A stretch of DNA of 22,825 nt, from the NCBI GenBank assembly GCA_910586735.1, contig CAJUJW010000043.1:1-22825 (forward strand), written 5' to 3'. Position numbers and translations under genes: made by a program. Positions within the stretch are counted from its first letter, which is position 1; the number at the start of each line of letters is the position of its first letter. Positions 7,105 to 15,141 of the stretch are shown here, one piece after another. Under the pieces are notes generated by a model that was given only the letters and a program-made list of their open reading frames with translations, did not search any database and had not been told where the DNA came from. Origin of the DNA: an uncultured Oscillibacter sp. (GTDB lineage Bacteria > Bacillota > Clostridia > Oscillospirales > Oscillospiraceae).

Positions 7105-7946
7105 ATGACATGATACAAACCGAGAGCCTCCGCTTCGCCTACCCGGCGGACGAGGGGCAAAAGCCCGTCTACGCCCTCCGGGGCGTGGACCTGGAAATTG
7201 AAAAGGGCAGCTTCGTGGTGGTCCTGGGGCACAACGGCTCCGGGAAATCGACGCTGGCCAAGACCTTCAACGCCGTCCTGCTCCCCGCCGGGGGGAAGGT
7301 GTACGTGGAGGGCATGGACACCCTGGACCAGGAGCTCCTCCTGGCCATCCGCCAGCGGGTGGGCATGGTGTTCCAGAACCCGGACAACCAGATTGTCGCC
7401 AACGTCGTCGAGGAGGACGTGGCCTTTGCCCCGGAGAATCTGGGCGTGCCCACGGAGGAGATACGAAAGCGGGTGGACGCAGCCTTGAAGGCCGTGGGCA
7501 TGGACGAGTTTGTCACCCACGCGCCTCACCTCCTGTCGGGGGGGCAGAAGCAGCGCATCGCCATCGCCGGGGTCATCGCCATGGAGCCCGCCTGCATCGT
7601 CCTGGACGAGGCCACCGCCATGCTGGATCCCATCGGGCGGCGGGAGGTCCTCACCACCGTCCACCGCCTGAACAAGGAAAAGGGGATTACGGTGATTCTG
7701 ATTACCCACCACATGAACGAGGCGGAGGCGGCGGACCGGGTGGTGGTCATGGACGACGGCAGGGTGGACCTGGACGGAACGCCCCAGGAGGTGTTCAGCC
7801 AGGTGACGAGGCTGCGCCGCCTGGGCCTGACGGTGCCGGACACCGTGGACCTGCTGGACCGCCTCCGCCTGGACGGGTGGGACGTGCCCCTGGACGCCCT
7901 GAGCGTGGAGGACTGCGCCGCCGCCGTGGCCGGGGCCTTAAAGTAA
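7101..7946 (+). CDS. ecfA1: energy-coupling factor transporter ATPase EcfA1
   Basis: This 281-residue ABC ATPase powers the ECF vitamin/metal importers on the inner membrane face, pairing with EcfA2 and EcfT and swapping substrate-binding S components. Motifs: Walker A GHNGSGKST (43-51), Q-loop Q92 (FQNPDNQ), signature LSGGQKQR (145-152), Walker B IVLDEA (166-171), and switch histidine in ITHHM (near 203). The C-terminal tail of about 50 residues is EcfA-specific. The ATG at 7101 overlaps the vanZ stop, with GAGGAA 6 bases upstream. Gene order ecfA1-ecfA2-ecfT is the Firmicutes standard. No S component is encoded nearby, as in group II ECF systems. Confidence 0.95.
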   Translation: MNDMIQTESLRFAYPADEGQKPVYALRGVDLEIEKGSFVVVLGHNGSGKSTLAKTFNAVLLPAGGKVYVEGMDTLDQELLLAIRQRVGMVFQNPDNQIVANVVEEDVAFAPENLGVPTEEIRKRVDAALKAVGMDEFVTHAPHLLSGGQKQRIAIAGVIAMEPACIVLDEATAMLDPIGRREVLTTVHRLNKEKGITVILITHHMNEAEAADRVVVMDDGRVDLDGTPQEVFSQVTRLRRLGLTVPDTVDLLDRLRLDGWDVPLDALSVEDCAAAVAGALK

Positions 7947-7967
7947 CATGGACGGAGGAATGGAGCC

Positions 7968-8831
7968 TTGGCTATCCTGGAGATCAAAAACCTGACGCAT
8001 ACCTACGGCATCGGGACGCCCTTTCAGCGCAGCGCCGTGGAGGATATCAGCTTTGCCGTGGAGCCTGGGGAGTTCCTGGGCGTCATCGGGCACACCGGGT
8101 CGGGGAAGTCCACCCTGATCCAGCATCTGAACGGCCTTTTAAAGCCCACGTCCGGGCAGATTTTGCTGGACGGCAGGGACATCTGGGCCGAGCCCAAGAA
8201 AATACGGAACATCCGCTTCCAGGTGGGGCTGGTGTTCCAGTACCCGGAGTACCAGCTCTTTGAGGAGACGGTGTATAAGGACATCTCCTTCGGCCCCAAG
8301 AACCAGGGGAAGACGGGGGATGAGCTGGACCACGCCGTCCGGGAGGCGGCCCGGCTGGTGGGCCTCCGGGACGAGCACCTGGAGAAGTCCCCCTTTGAGC
8401 TCTCCGGCGGCCAGAAGCGCCGGGCGGCCCTGGCGGGGGTGCTGGCCATGGAGCCCAAGGTGCTGGTACTGGACGAGCCCACGGCGGGCCTGGACCCGGC
8501 GGGCCGGGAGAACCTGATGGCCAACATCCGGGAGTACCACCGGAACAAGGGGACCACTATCATCCTGGTCAGCCACAGCATGGATGAGATTGCCCAGAAC
8601 GTGGACCGCATCCTGGTGTTGAAATCCGCCCATATTTTAATGAGCGGAACCCCGGCGGAGGTTTTCACCCGAGCGGAGGAGCTTCTCTCCGCCGGGCTGG
8701 ACGTGCCCCAGATTACCCGGGTGGCCATGGCCCTGCGGGACCGGGGCGTCCCCATCGACCCCGCCGTCTACACCGTGGAGGACCTGGAGCGGCAGCTCCT
8801 GGCCCTGAAAGGGGGCGGGTCTCCATGCTGA
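7968..8831 (+). CDS. ecfA2: energy-coupling factor transporter ATPase EcfA2
   Basis: This 287-residue ABC ATPase is the second of the ECF pair. Motifs: Walker A GHTGSGKST (41-49), Q-loop Q91 (VFQYPEYQLFEETV), signature LSGGQKRR (145-152), Walker B VLVLDEPTAGLDP (165-177), and switch histidine in LVSHSMDE. The YPEYQLF sequence after the Q-loop is typical of EcfA2. The start is TTG at 7968 with GGAGG 9-10 bases upstream; no in-frame ATG is better placed. It begins 21 bases after ecfA1 and overlaps ecfT by 7 bases. Confidence 0.95.
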   Translation: MAILEIKNLTHTYGIGTPFQRSAVEDISFAVEPGEFLGVIGHTGSGKSTLIQHLNGLLKPTSGQILLDGRDIWAEPKKIRNIRFQVGLVFQYPEYQLFEETVYKDISFGPKNQGKTGDELDHAVREAARLVGLRDEHLEKSPFELSGGQKRRAALAGVLAMEPKVLVLDEPTAGLDPAGRENLMANIREYHRNKGTTIILVSHSMDEIAQNVDRILVLKSAHILMSGTPAEVFTRAEELLSAGLDVPQITRVAMALRDRGVPIDPAVYTVEDLERQLLALKGGGSPC

Positions 8832-9631
8832 AAGACATTACCCTGGGCCAGTATTTCCCCGGAGATACCCCGGCCCACAGGCTGGACCCAAGGACGAAGA
8901 TTCTGCTGGTGGTGCTGTACATCGCGGCCCTCTTCACCGCCAAGAGCTTCCTGACCTACGGTTTGATGGCCCTGGTGCTGGCGGCCTGCGTCCGTATTTC
9001 AAAGGTCGGCCTCAAGGCCCTGGTGAAGGGCTTGAAGCCGGTGCTGTTCATCATCGTTTTCACGGGGATTCTGAACCTGTTTTTCACCCCCGGAGAGAAC
9101 GAGCTCTGGGCCTGGGGGCCCTTCCATGTCACGGACACCGGGATTCAGAACGCTGCCTTTATGGTCCTGCGCATTATGCTGCTGATTATGGGGACCTTCC
9201 TCATGACCTACACCACCAGCCCCATCAGCCTTACCGACGGGCTGGAGCGCCTGCTGAATGGCCTCAAGCGCTTCCATGTGCCGGTCCACGAGCTGACCAT
9301 GATCATGTCCATCGCCCTGCGGTTCATCCCCACGCTGATTGAGGAGACGGACAAGATCATGTCCGCCCAGAAGGCCAGGGGGGCGGACTTCGAGAGCGGG
9401 AACCTGATAGAGAAGGCCAGGGCCCTGGTGCCCATTCTGGTGCCGCTGTTCATCAGCGCCTTCCGCCGGGCCGACGAGCTGGCCACCGCCATGGAGTGCC
9501 GCTGCTACCACGGCGGGGAGGGGCGGACCAAGCTCCACGTGCTGAAATACGAGGGGCGCGACTATGTTGCCCTGGCCCTGGGGGCGCTGATTCTGGCGGG
9601 GGTGATTTCTCTGCGGGTCCTCGGGCTTTGA
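8825..9631 (+). CDS. ecfT: energy-coupling factor transporter transmembrane protein EcfT
   Basis: This 268-residue membrane scaffold couples the EcfA1/A2 ATPases to S components. Hydrophobic segments lie at about 26-40, 42-57, 70-90, 110-132, 205-215 and 247-266. The coupling region (150-235) carries the first Ala-Arg-Gly motif at 184-186 (AQKARGADFE). The second, in AMECRCYHGG, reads Cys-Arg-Cys (225-227), keeping only the central Arg. The start overlaps the ecfA2 stop (ATGCTGA). Firmicutes normally have truA next; here three unknown genes intervene. Confidence 0.94.
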   Translation: MLKDITLGQYFPGDTPAHRLDPRTKILLVVLYIAALFTAKSFLTYGLMALVLAACVRISKVGLKALVKGLKPVLFIIVFTGILNLFFTPGENELWAWGPFHVTDTGIQNAAFMVLRIMLLIMGTFLMTYTTSPISLTDGLERLLNGLKRFHVPVHELTMIMSIALRFIPTLIEETDKIMSAQKARGADFESGNLIEKARALVPILVPLFISAFRRADELATAMECRCYHGGEGRTKLHVLKYEGRDYVALALGALILAGVISLRVLGL

Positions 9632-9633
9632 GA

Positions 9634-9675
9634 ATGGACAATGGATAATTGACAATTGATAATCGACAATTGACA
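9634..9675. repeat. six-copy heptanucleotide tandem repeat upstream of the paralog cluster
   Basis: Six head-to-tail 7-base units follow each other: ATGGACA, ATGGATA, ATTGACA, ATTGATA, ATCGACA, ATTGACA. A partial seventh (ATGGAGG) merges into the ribosome site of the next gene. The consensus ATTGACA contains a -35 hexamer. TGGACA (9635-9640), 17 bp, GATAAT (9658-9663) could act as a promoter made of repeat units. It fills most of the 57-base ecfT to paralog gap and is strikingly AT-rich compared with its surroundings. Confidence 0.85.
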
Positions 9676-9688
9676 ATGGAGGAACGGG

Positions 9689-10576
9689 ATGGATAGAAAG
9701 AACCGGACACAGATTTGGACGCTGGTGCTCTGCGTGGTTTTGCTGGGCATGAATTTCTGGCAGCTTGGCCGGATTTCGGACCTGCGGAACCGGCTTGGAA
9801 GCGTTGAGACCAATCTGCAAATGGAGACCCGGCGGCTGGACGAGCGGGTTCAGGACATCCAGCGGAAGGTGATGGACGCGGACAAGCTGGTTCAGGATTG
9901 CGAACTGCGCTCTGTGGACGTGGACACGGCCTCCCGCTGCCTGCGGGCGGAGGTATCCCTGCGGTTGAAAGAATGGCGGGAGGACACCCAGGTCCAGATG
10001 ACGGTAATCCAGGGGCCGGATACCCGGCACGTCGCCCTGACCGGCGGCGGGGGACAGTATACCGGCGTAGTGGAGATTCCCGTAGGCAGCCAGGAGGTCC
10101 GGCTTCTGGCCCAGATCAGCGCCGATGGAATGCAGAAGGAGGAGGACCTGTTCGGCTGGCAAAGCGCCTCTATGCTCCTGCCGGTCCAGTGCAACGGCTG
10201 GGGCGTCGGCGGGCCGGACTATGCCCGGAATGCGGACAAGACCGGGACGCTGACGGTGTCACACTGCGAGGCGGAGCTGATGGGCTACGAAAAGAGGCCC
10301 CTGCCCCAACTCTCCCAGCAGGCGTTCCGCCTCCGGCGCAACGGGGACGTGGCGGCAGAGAAGACGGCCATGTACGGGGAGACCATCGGCCAGTATACCA
10401 GTGAAGAACTGGCTTCGGAGGCCCGGATCGGGGACGAGTTCACCCTGACTTTCTTCTGCCGGGACGAGTCGGGCCTGGGGTACGAGTTCTTCCTGGACGG
10501 CTGGGCTATTGATGATAACGGCATCGGGGCGCGGTATGCTCCCGAGGTGGATTGGCCTAAGCTGACCTGGGACTGA
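9689..10576 (+). CDS. unknown membrane-anchored protein, paralog 1 of 3
   Basis: I do not recognise this family. The 295 residues begin with a short basic tail and one membrane helix (TLVLCVVLLGMNFWQL, about 11-26), then a charged helix likely to form a coiled coil (28-65). A beta-rich region that should lie outside the membrane makes up the rest. Landmarks shared with the next two genes are SLRLKEWREDT, YTGVVEIPV, LLPVQC, FRLRRNG, TLTFFCRDESGLGYEF, and a terminal WPKLTWD. The alternation suggests two beta-sandwich units (about 75-170 and 180-285). GGAGG lies 6 bases before the ATG, directly after the heptad repeat. Nineteen bases separate it from paralog 2. A cell-surface sensing or adhesion role is possible but unsupported. 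Confidence 0.8.
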   Translation: MDRKNRTQIWTLVLCVVLLGMNFWQLGRISDLRNRLGSVETNLQMETRRLDERVQDIQRKVMDADKLVQDCELRSVDVDTASRCLRAEVSLRLKEWREDTQVQMTVIQGPDTRHVALTGGGGQYTGVVEIPVGSQEVRLLAQISADGMQKEEDLFGWQSASMLLPVQCNGWGVGGPDYARNADKTGTLTVSHCEAELMGYEKRPLPQLSQQAFRLRRNGDVAAEKTAMYGETIGQYTSEELASEARIGDEFTLTFFCRDESGLGYEFFLDGWAIDDNGIGARYAPEVDWPKLTWD

Positions 10577-10595
10577 GGGAAAGGAAGCGGCAGAG

Positions 10596-11492
10596 ATGGA
10601 AGAGCGGAAAAAGCGGGATTGGGTAAGGCTCCTGACGCTGGCCTTGTGCGTGCTTCTGCTTCTCGTGAATTTTTGGCAGGGGAAGCGGCTGGAGACCTTG
10701 GAACGCCGGATTTCCGAGGCACAGATGCACCTCTCGGCCGACATCCGGGATATAGAGGACACAGTTTATAGCCAATTGCAGGAGGAGGACAAGCTGGTCC
10801 AAAGCTGGAGCTGTACCCCCTCTGTGAATATGGAAAAGCGCTGCCTGAACCTGGAGGTTTCCGCCGTACTGAAGGAGTGGCGGGAGGACACCGCCGCCGA
10901 GTTGCTGTGGATCGGGGACGGCGGCACGGTCGGAGAGGGTTCCGCGCCCCTTGCCGGTGACGGGAGGGGAACCTTTACCGGCGCGCTTGAGATTCCCCTG
11001 GACAGGGGACGGCTGGAGTTCGGCCTGAATCTGGTGGCGCGGGACGGCGGCGGCCAGCGCCGGGAGAGCCTGGACACCGTGTACGACACGGGCGAGCTGC
11101 TGCCGGTACAGTGCGATCCCCAGGGCGGGCTGACAAAGGCCGAGTATCTGAAAGGCGTCTTTACCGTATACGAATGCGGCGCGGATCTGTTTACAAAACA
11201 TTACTCCGCCCGCGCCCTGGAGACGGAGAGCCGGGTGTTCCGCCTCCGGCGGAATGACGAAATCGCGGCGGAACAGGCGGCGGAACCGGGAGACCGTTCC
11301 AACGGCTATTTCTGCGGCAAGCTGTCCGCGGAGGTCCAGCCGGGGGACCGGGTGGCGCTGACCTTCTTCTGCCGGGACGAAAACGGCCTGGGCTATGAGT
11401 TCCTGCTCCAGGACTGGATTGCCGTGGAGGAGCGGGACGTGGCGAGGGGCGGTTCCGCGTGGGAGGACTGGCCCAGGCTGACCTGGGACTGA
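10596..11492 (+). CDS. unknown membrane-anchored protein, paralog 2 of 3
   Basis: These 298 residues have the same plan as paralog 1: a basic start, a membrane helix (LLTLALCVLLLLVNFWQ, about 12-28), a coiled-coil-like helix (30-65), then the beta-rich part. It is the closest match to paralog 1. Shared stretches are LKEWREDTAAE, FTGALEIPL, ELLPVQC, VFRLRRND, ALTFFCRDENGLGYEFLL and the terminal WPRLTWD. The cysteine in FFCRDE and the one ending LLPVQC are conserved between the two. AAAGGAAG precedes the ATG by about 10 bases. It lies 17 bases before paralog 3. The family is unknown to me, and tandem duplication is the likely origin. Confidence 0.8.
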   Translation: MEERKKRDWVRLLTLALCVLLLLVNFWQGKRLETLERRISEAQMHLSADIRDIEDTVYSQLQEEDKLVQSWSCTPSVNMEKRCLNLEVSAVLKEWREDTAAELLWIGDGGTVGEGSAPLAGDGRGTFTGALEIPLDRGRLEFGLNLVARDGGGQRRESLDTVYDTGELLPVQCDPQGGLTKAEYLKGVFTVYECGADLFTKHYSARALETESRVFRLRRNDEIAAEQAAEPGDRSNGYFCGKLSAEVQPGDRVALTFFCRDENGLGYEFLLQDWIAVEERDVARGGSAWEDWPRLTWD

Positions 11493-11509
11493 GGAACAAG
11501 GAGGCCGGG

Positions 11510-12379
11510 ATGGACAGGAAGGAAATGTGGATACGGCGTCTGCCCCTGGTCCTCTGCGCCATCCTGCTGTGCGCGGTTTTGTGGCAGGGGAGGGAACTTC
11601 ATTCCCTGCGGCGAACGCTGACGGAGAGCGCGGAAGCCTTGCGCAGCACGGAGGAGCGCCTCGCGGCCCTGGAGGAGCGCCAGCCCCTGGCAAGCGCCTT
11701 TGAGGTGACGGGCGTCCAGGTGAACGGCGAACAGAAAACGCTGACCGCCGCCGTGTCCGTCAGGCTTGCGCTGGAAGAGGAGGACGTGGAGTTTCTGGCC
11801 TGTCTGCCGGGCCTTGCCTACCGGTCTTACCTGTGGCAGGACGGGGCGGGAACTGCGGAGCGAAACGAGGAGGGCGTATACGCTGCGGAACTGACGGTGC
11901 CGCTGGAGCTTGACTGGCCTCTGGAATTTACGGCGGTCTGGAACGGCGGAGAGGAAACGGCGTATCTGGGCCGGGTGGATTCCATAGCGGAACTGCTTCC
12001 TGTGCGGCTGGCCCTTGCGGAGGGCGACGTTCACTATAACAAAGAGGCCGGTATGTTTTACTGGTGCGAATGGGACTTCGAGTTTGAAAATGGACATGGG
12101 GAACCGGCGGAAGTGGATAACCCGGCCCTCCGGGTCTACCGGAACGGAAGCCTGGAGGCGGAGAACGCCGCTGTCAAATCCAGCCGGGACGCCTTGTATG
12201 TAGATAGTGAAGAGACTACAGGCTTGAAATGCGTTCCGGGGGACCGGATGGAGTTCCGCCTGGCTTACGGAGACGGGTCCGGGCTACGGTATGAACTGCC
12301 CATCCGCCGTTGGGAGGTCAGGGAGTCCTGGGAGGAGGAGCGCCTCCTCGCCGGGGCGCGGCCCTCAATCATAAAATAA
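11510..12379 (+). CDS. unknown membrane-anchored protein, paralog 3 of 3 (diverged)
   Basis: The 289 residues start at 11510, where AAGGAGG sits 5 bases upstream and the product begins MDRKEMW, matching paralog 1's MDRKNRT. The frame is open 17 codons further up, but that would overlap paralog 2 without a ribosome site. A membrane helix (LPLVLCAILLCAVLWQG, about 9-25) and coiled coil (27-60) are kept. The ectodomain aligns at ELLPVRL, ALRVYRNGSLEAENAA, PGDRMEFRLAYGDGSGLRYEL and RRWEV. The FFCRDE cysteine and the terminal W-x2-LTWD are lost, so it is the most diverged copy. truA begins 12 bases later, so the cluster is transcribed into truA. Confidence 0.78.
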   Translation: MDRKEMWIRRLPLVLCAILLCAVLWQGRELHSLRRTLTESAEALRSTEERLAALEERQPLASAFEVTGVQVNGEQKTLTAAVSVRLALEEEDVEFLACLPGLAYRSYLWQDGAGTAERNEEGVYAAELTVPLELDWPLEFTAVWNGGEETAYLGRVDSIAELLPVRLALAEGDVHYNKEAGMFYWCEWDFEFENGHGEPAEVDNPALRVYRNGSLEAENAAVKSSRDALYVDSEETTGLKCVPGDRMEFRLAYGDGSGLRYELPIRRWEVRESWEEERLLAGARPSIIK

Positions 12380-12391
12380 AAGGAGGCGGCC

Positions 12392-13147
12392 ATGCGGAAC
12401 ATCGCCCTGAAGCTCACCTATAACGGCACCGCCTACCACGGCTGGCAGGTGCAGAAAAATGCCGCCTCCGTCTGCGAGACCCTGCAAAAGGCCATCGGCA
12501 AGGTCTGCGGCGGCCCCGTCCACCTGACGGGCTGCGGGAGGACGGACGCCGGGGTTCACGCCGAGCGGTACGTGGCCAACTTCCGCACGGAGAGCCGGAT
12601 TCCCATCGACCGGATGCCCTACGCCATCAACACCCACACCCCGGAGGACATCGCCGTCCGGGAGGCGGTGGAGGTGCCGGAGGACTTCAACGCCATCGGC
12701 TCCTGCGTCAAGAAGGAATACACCTACCGCATCTACAATTCCCGCTTCAAAAACCCCTTCTACGTGAACCGGGCCTACTTCTACCCCAAGCGCCTGGACG
12801 AGGACTTTTTGAACCGGGCCGCCCATATGTTTGTGGGGACCCACGACTTCCGGGCCGTCCGCAGTGTGGGCACGGAGACGAGGACCACCGTGCGGACCGT
12901 CTACTGGTGCGACGTGACCCGGAACGGGGAATTGCTGGAGCTGCGGGTCTGCGCCGACGGCTTTTTGTACAACATGGTCCGGGCCATCACGGGGACGGTG
13001 CTCTACGCCGCCGAGGGCAAATTCGCCCCGGAGGACATCCCCGCCATTCTGGAGAGCGGGGACCGGACCCTGGCGGGGCCCACGGTGCCCCCCGGCGGGC
13101 TGTACCTGACAAGAATCTGGTATGAGGATGAACGGCTGAATGAGTGA
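12392..13147 (+). CDS. truA: tRNA pseudouridine(38-40) synthase TruA
   Basis: This 251-residue enzyme converts uridines 38-40 of the tRNA anticodon stem-loop to pseudouridine. The catalytic aspartate is D52 in GCGRTDAGVHA. Other family stretches are YNGTAYHGWQVQ (10-21), the KKEYTYRIYN region, FVGTHDFRAVRS and the FLYNMVRAITGT motif. The length is typical. AAGGAGG lies 5 bases before the ATG. It overlaps the DUF5711-like gene by 8 bases. In most Firmicutes it follows ecfT directly. Confidence 0.96.
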   Translation: MRNIALKLTYNGTAYHGWQVQKNAASVCETLQKAIGKVCGGPVHLTGCGRTDAGVHAERYVANFRTESRIPIDRMPYAINTHTPEDIAVREAVEVPEDFNAIGSCVKKEYTYRIYNSRFKNPFYVNRAYFYPKRLDEDFLNRAAHMFVGTHDFRAVRSVGTETRTTVRTVYWCDVTRNGELLELRVCADGFLYNMVRAITGTVLYAAEGKFAPEDIPAILESGDRTLAGPTVPPGGLYLTRIWYEDERLNE

Positions 13148-14315
13148 GAAACGCTTGGTCAAGTTCAAAAAGGAGGGGGAGAAGCGGCGGCCCATCCGGG
13201 GCTTTCTGAGCTTTGCCCTGATGCTGGCGGCGGTGCTTCTGGTGGTGCTCTTCGCGGCCTATCGGGACGGCACGGGCTTCGACATCCTCCGGCGGTATCT
13301 CCACTACGGGCGATCCGAGCAGGTGGGCGGCGCTACGGTCTACCGCTACGAGTCCGCCTCCAAAAACCGCTTTGCCCTCCTGGGGGAGAGCCTGGTAGTG
13401 CTGTCGGACGCCTCTCTGAGCCTGTATGACAGCGCCGGGGAGGAGGTCTTTTCCACGCCGGTGACCATGGCGGCGCCGGCCCTGGCCTCCGGCGGCGGCA
13501 GGGCCGTGGCCTACGACGTGGGGGGTACGGCCCTGTACGTGGTGGACGCCTCGGGCCTCCTCCTGGAGCTCACCGCCGACGAGGAGGAGCCCTACATATC
13601 CGCCACGCTGAACAAAAACGGCGAGCTGGCGGTGACGGCTCAGAAGCGGGGCTACAAGGGCAGCGTCAAGGTCTATGGCCGGACCCTGGGGACGGACCCG
13701 TCCTTTGAGTTCAAATCCTCCAAGCGCTTCGTGCTGGACGGCTACGTCCTGGGGAACGACCTGGCAGTGGTGACCCTGGGGCAGGAGAACGGCGTGTTCG
13801 TCAGCAGCGTGGGGCTCTACGATCTCTCCAAAAGCGCGGAGGAGCCCGCGGCGTCCTACAACATCTCCGGCGGCCTGGTGGCCGCCATCGGAGAGCGGGA
13901 GGGCCGGCTGGTGACGGTCTCCGACTCCGTCCTGACCTGCGCCTCCGCGAGCGGCGAGGTCCAGGGAAGCTACGCCTACAGCGGCAGCTACCTCCGGGGC
14001 TATGACCTGGGGGGGGCCGGGTTCACGGCGCTTCTGCTGAACCGCTACCGCTCCGGCAGCGTCGGGCGTCTGGTGACGGTGGACGAACACGGCGAGGAGC
14101 TGGGCAGCCTGGACATCCGGGACGAGGTGCTGAGCATCTCCGCCTCCGGCCGGTACGTGGCGGTGCTGTACGCCGACCGTTTGTCGGTCTACAACCAGGA
14201 CCTCCAGACCTATGCCACCCTCCAGGGAACGGGGGACGCCCGAAGCGCCCTGATGCGCTCCGACGGGTCGGTGCTGCTGCTGTCCGCCGGGTCCGCCAGC
14301 CTGTTTTTGCCTTGA
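13140..14315 (+). CDS. DUF5711-like membrane-anchored beta-propeller protein
   Basis: These 391 residues have a basic cytoplasmic tail (1-20), one membrane helix (GFLSFALMLAAVLLVVLFAA, 21-40), then a long exported beta-rich domain. That domain repeats short strands of the type seen in WD40/PQQ-like propellers, such as LGESLVVLSDASLSLYDSAG and YVAVLYADRLSVYNQDL. This fits the DUF5711 family found across Clostridia; no function is established. The start overlaps the end of truA by 8 bases, so translation is probably coupled. The next gene, CvpA-like, follows after 58 bases. Confidence 0.78.
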   Translation: MSEKRLVKFKKEGEKRRPIRGFLSFALMLAAVLLVVLFAAYRDGTGFDILRRYLHYGRSEQVGGATVYRYESASKNRFALLGESLVVLSDASLSLYDSAGEEVFSTPVTMAAPALASGGGRAVAYDVGGTALYVVDASGLLLELTADEEEPYISATLNKNGELAVTAQKRGYKGSVKVYGRTLGTDPSFEFKSSKRFVLDGYVLGNDLAVVTLGQENGVFVSSVGLYDLSKSAEEPAASYNISGGLVAAIGEREGRLVTVSDSVLTCASASGEVQGSYAYSGSYLRGYDLGGAGFTALLLNRYRSGSVGRLVTVDEHGEELGSLDIRDEVLSISASGRYVAVLYADRLSVYNQDLQTYATLQGTGDARSALMRSDGSVLLLSAGSASLFLP

Positions 14316-14373
14316 TTGTATGAAAATAAGCCGTGTGTTCACAAAACGTTTACATGGGAAGAGGTAGGAAAGT

Positions 14374-15063
14374 TTGACGACACCTGTTATAATAGATGCC
14401 ATCGCTGTGGCCGTGCTGGCGGTCTTCGCGATTATGGGGGCCTGGAAGGGCCTGCTGCGGACGCTGGCGGGCCTGTTGATTCTGGCGTTGTCCCTGGCGG
14501 GGGCGGGAATCATCGCCTCGGCCCTGTCCGCCCCGGCGGCAAAGCTCATCGCCCCGGCCATTGAAAAGCGGATCGAGTCTCGCCTGGATGAGGCCATTCA
14601 GGAGCGGTATCCCGCCGGGGGGGAGGACCCGGAGGAGGGCCTGTCCGCCGCGGAGATACTGGACCTGCTGGGCGTCGACGAAACCCAGTGGGAGGCCCTG
14701 GCCTTCCGGGCGGGGGATATGGTCCGGGACGGCGGGGTTCAGCTGATGACCGCCGTGATTGAGAGCGTGGCCCAGTCCATGCTCTATGGCGTCCTGTATA
14801 TGCTTTCCTTCGTTCTGCTGAGCTTCGCCCTGCACCTGCTGGTGCGGATGCTGGACGCGGTTCTGCGTCTGCCGGGCCTCCACGGGCTCAACGCCGTGGG
14901 CGGCGGCCTGGTGGGACTGGCGGAGGGGGCCCTTCTGCTGTTCCTGGCGGTTTGGGCCCTGCGATTGGTGGGCGTCTCCTTCGACGGACAGGAGGACTGT
15001 CAGATTTTCCGCTTTTTCATCACCCACACGCCCCTGGACGCCCTGGAATTCCTGGGCATATAG
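14374..15063 (+). CDS. CvpA family membrane protein
   Basis: This 229-residue protein has hydrophobic segments at about 5-22, 25-52, 118-142 and 152-180, with a soluble acidic stretch (70-105; RLDEAIQERY) between the second and third. The order matches CvpA (colicin V production) proteins, including an early helix ending in GAWKGLLRT and a later GLVGLAEGALLLFL. The start is TTG at 14374: AGGA lies a few bases upstream, and the next in-frame ATG would remove the first helix. CvpA proteins have poorly defined envelope roles. It ends 78 bases before clpE. Confidence 0.82.
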   Translation: MTTPVIIDAIAVAVLAVFAIMGAWKGLLRTLAGLLILALSLAGAGIIASALSAPAAKLIAPAIEKRIESRLDEAIQERYPAGGEDPEEGLSAAEILDLLGVDETQWEALAFRAGDMVRDGGVQLMTAVIESVAQSMLYGVLYMLSFVLLSFALHLLVRMLDAVLRLPGLHGLNAVGGGLVGLAEGALLLFLAVWALRLVGVSFDGQEDCQIFRFFITHTPLDALEFLGI

Positions 15064-15141
15064 GGGGGAGCGGGTTCCCGGTCTCCATGAGGCCCGAATC
15101 ACAAACAATAGCGCCCGAGGGCGCGTGGAGGTTTAAGAGGT

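Noticed and set aside
8999..10162. 387-codon minus-strand frame across ecfT and paralog 1
   Set aside because: It spans two clearly coding plus-strand genes and the heptad repeat, with His/Gln/Pro-rich composition typical of a shadow frame.
14388..14393. TATAAT with TG extension inside the start of the cvpA-like gene
   Set aside because: No -35 at a suitable distance (the TTGACG is only 8 bp away). A start there would remove the first membrane helix of the CvpA-like protein.
12987..14597. 536-codon minus-strand frame opposite the DUF5711-like gene
   Set aside because: The composition is Gly/His/Gln-rich and it has no motif. The plus strand has coupled genes with a clear membrane anchor.
15111..15124. 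GC dyad GCGCCC/GGGCGC upstream of clpE
   Set aside because: It is too short, with a tiny loop and no U-tract. It is not convincing as a terminator or operator.
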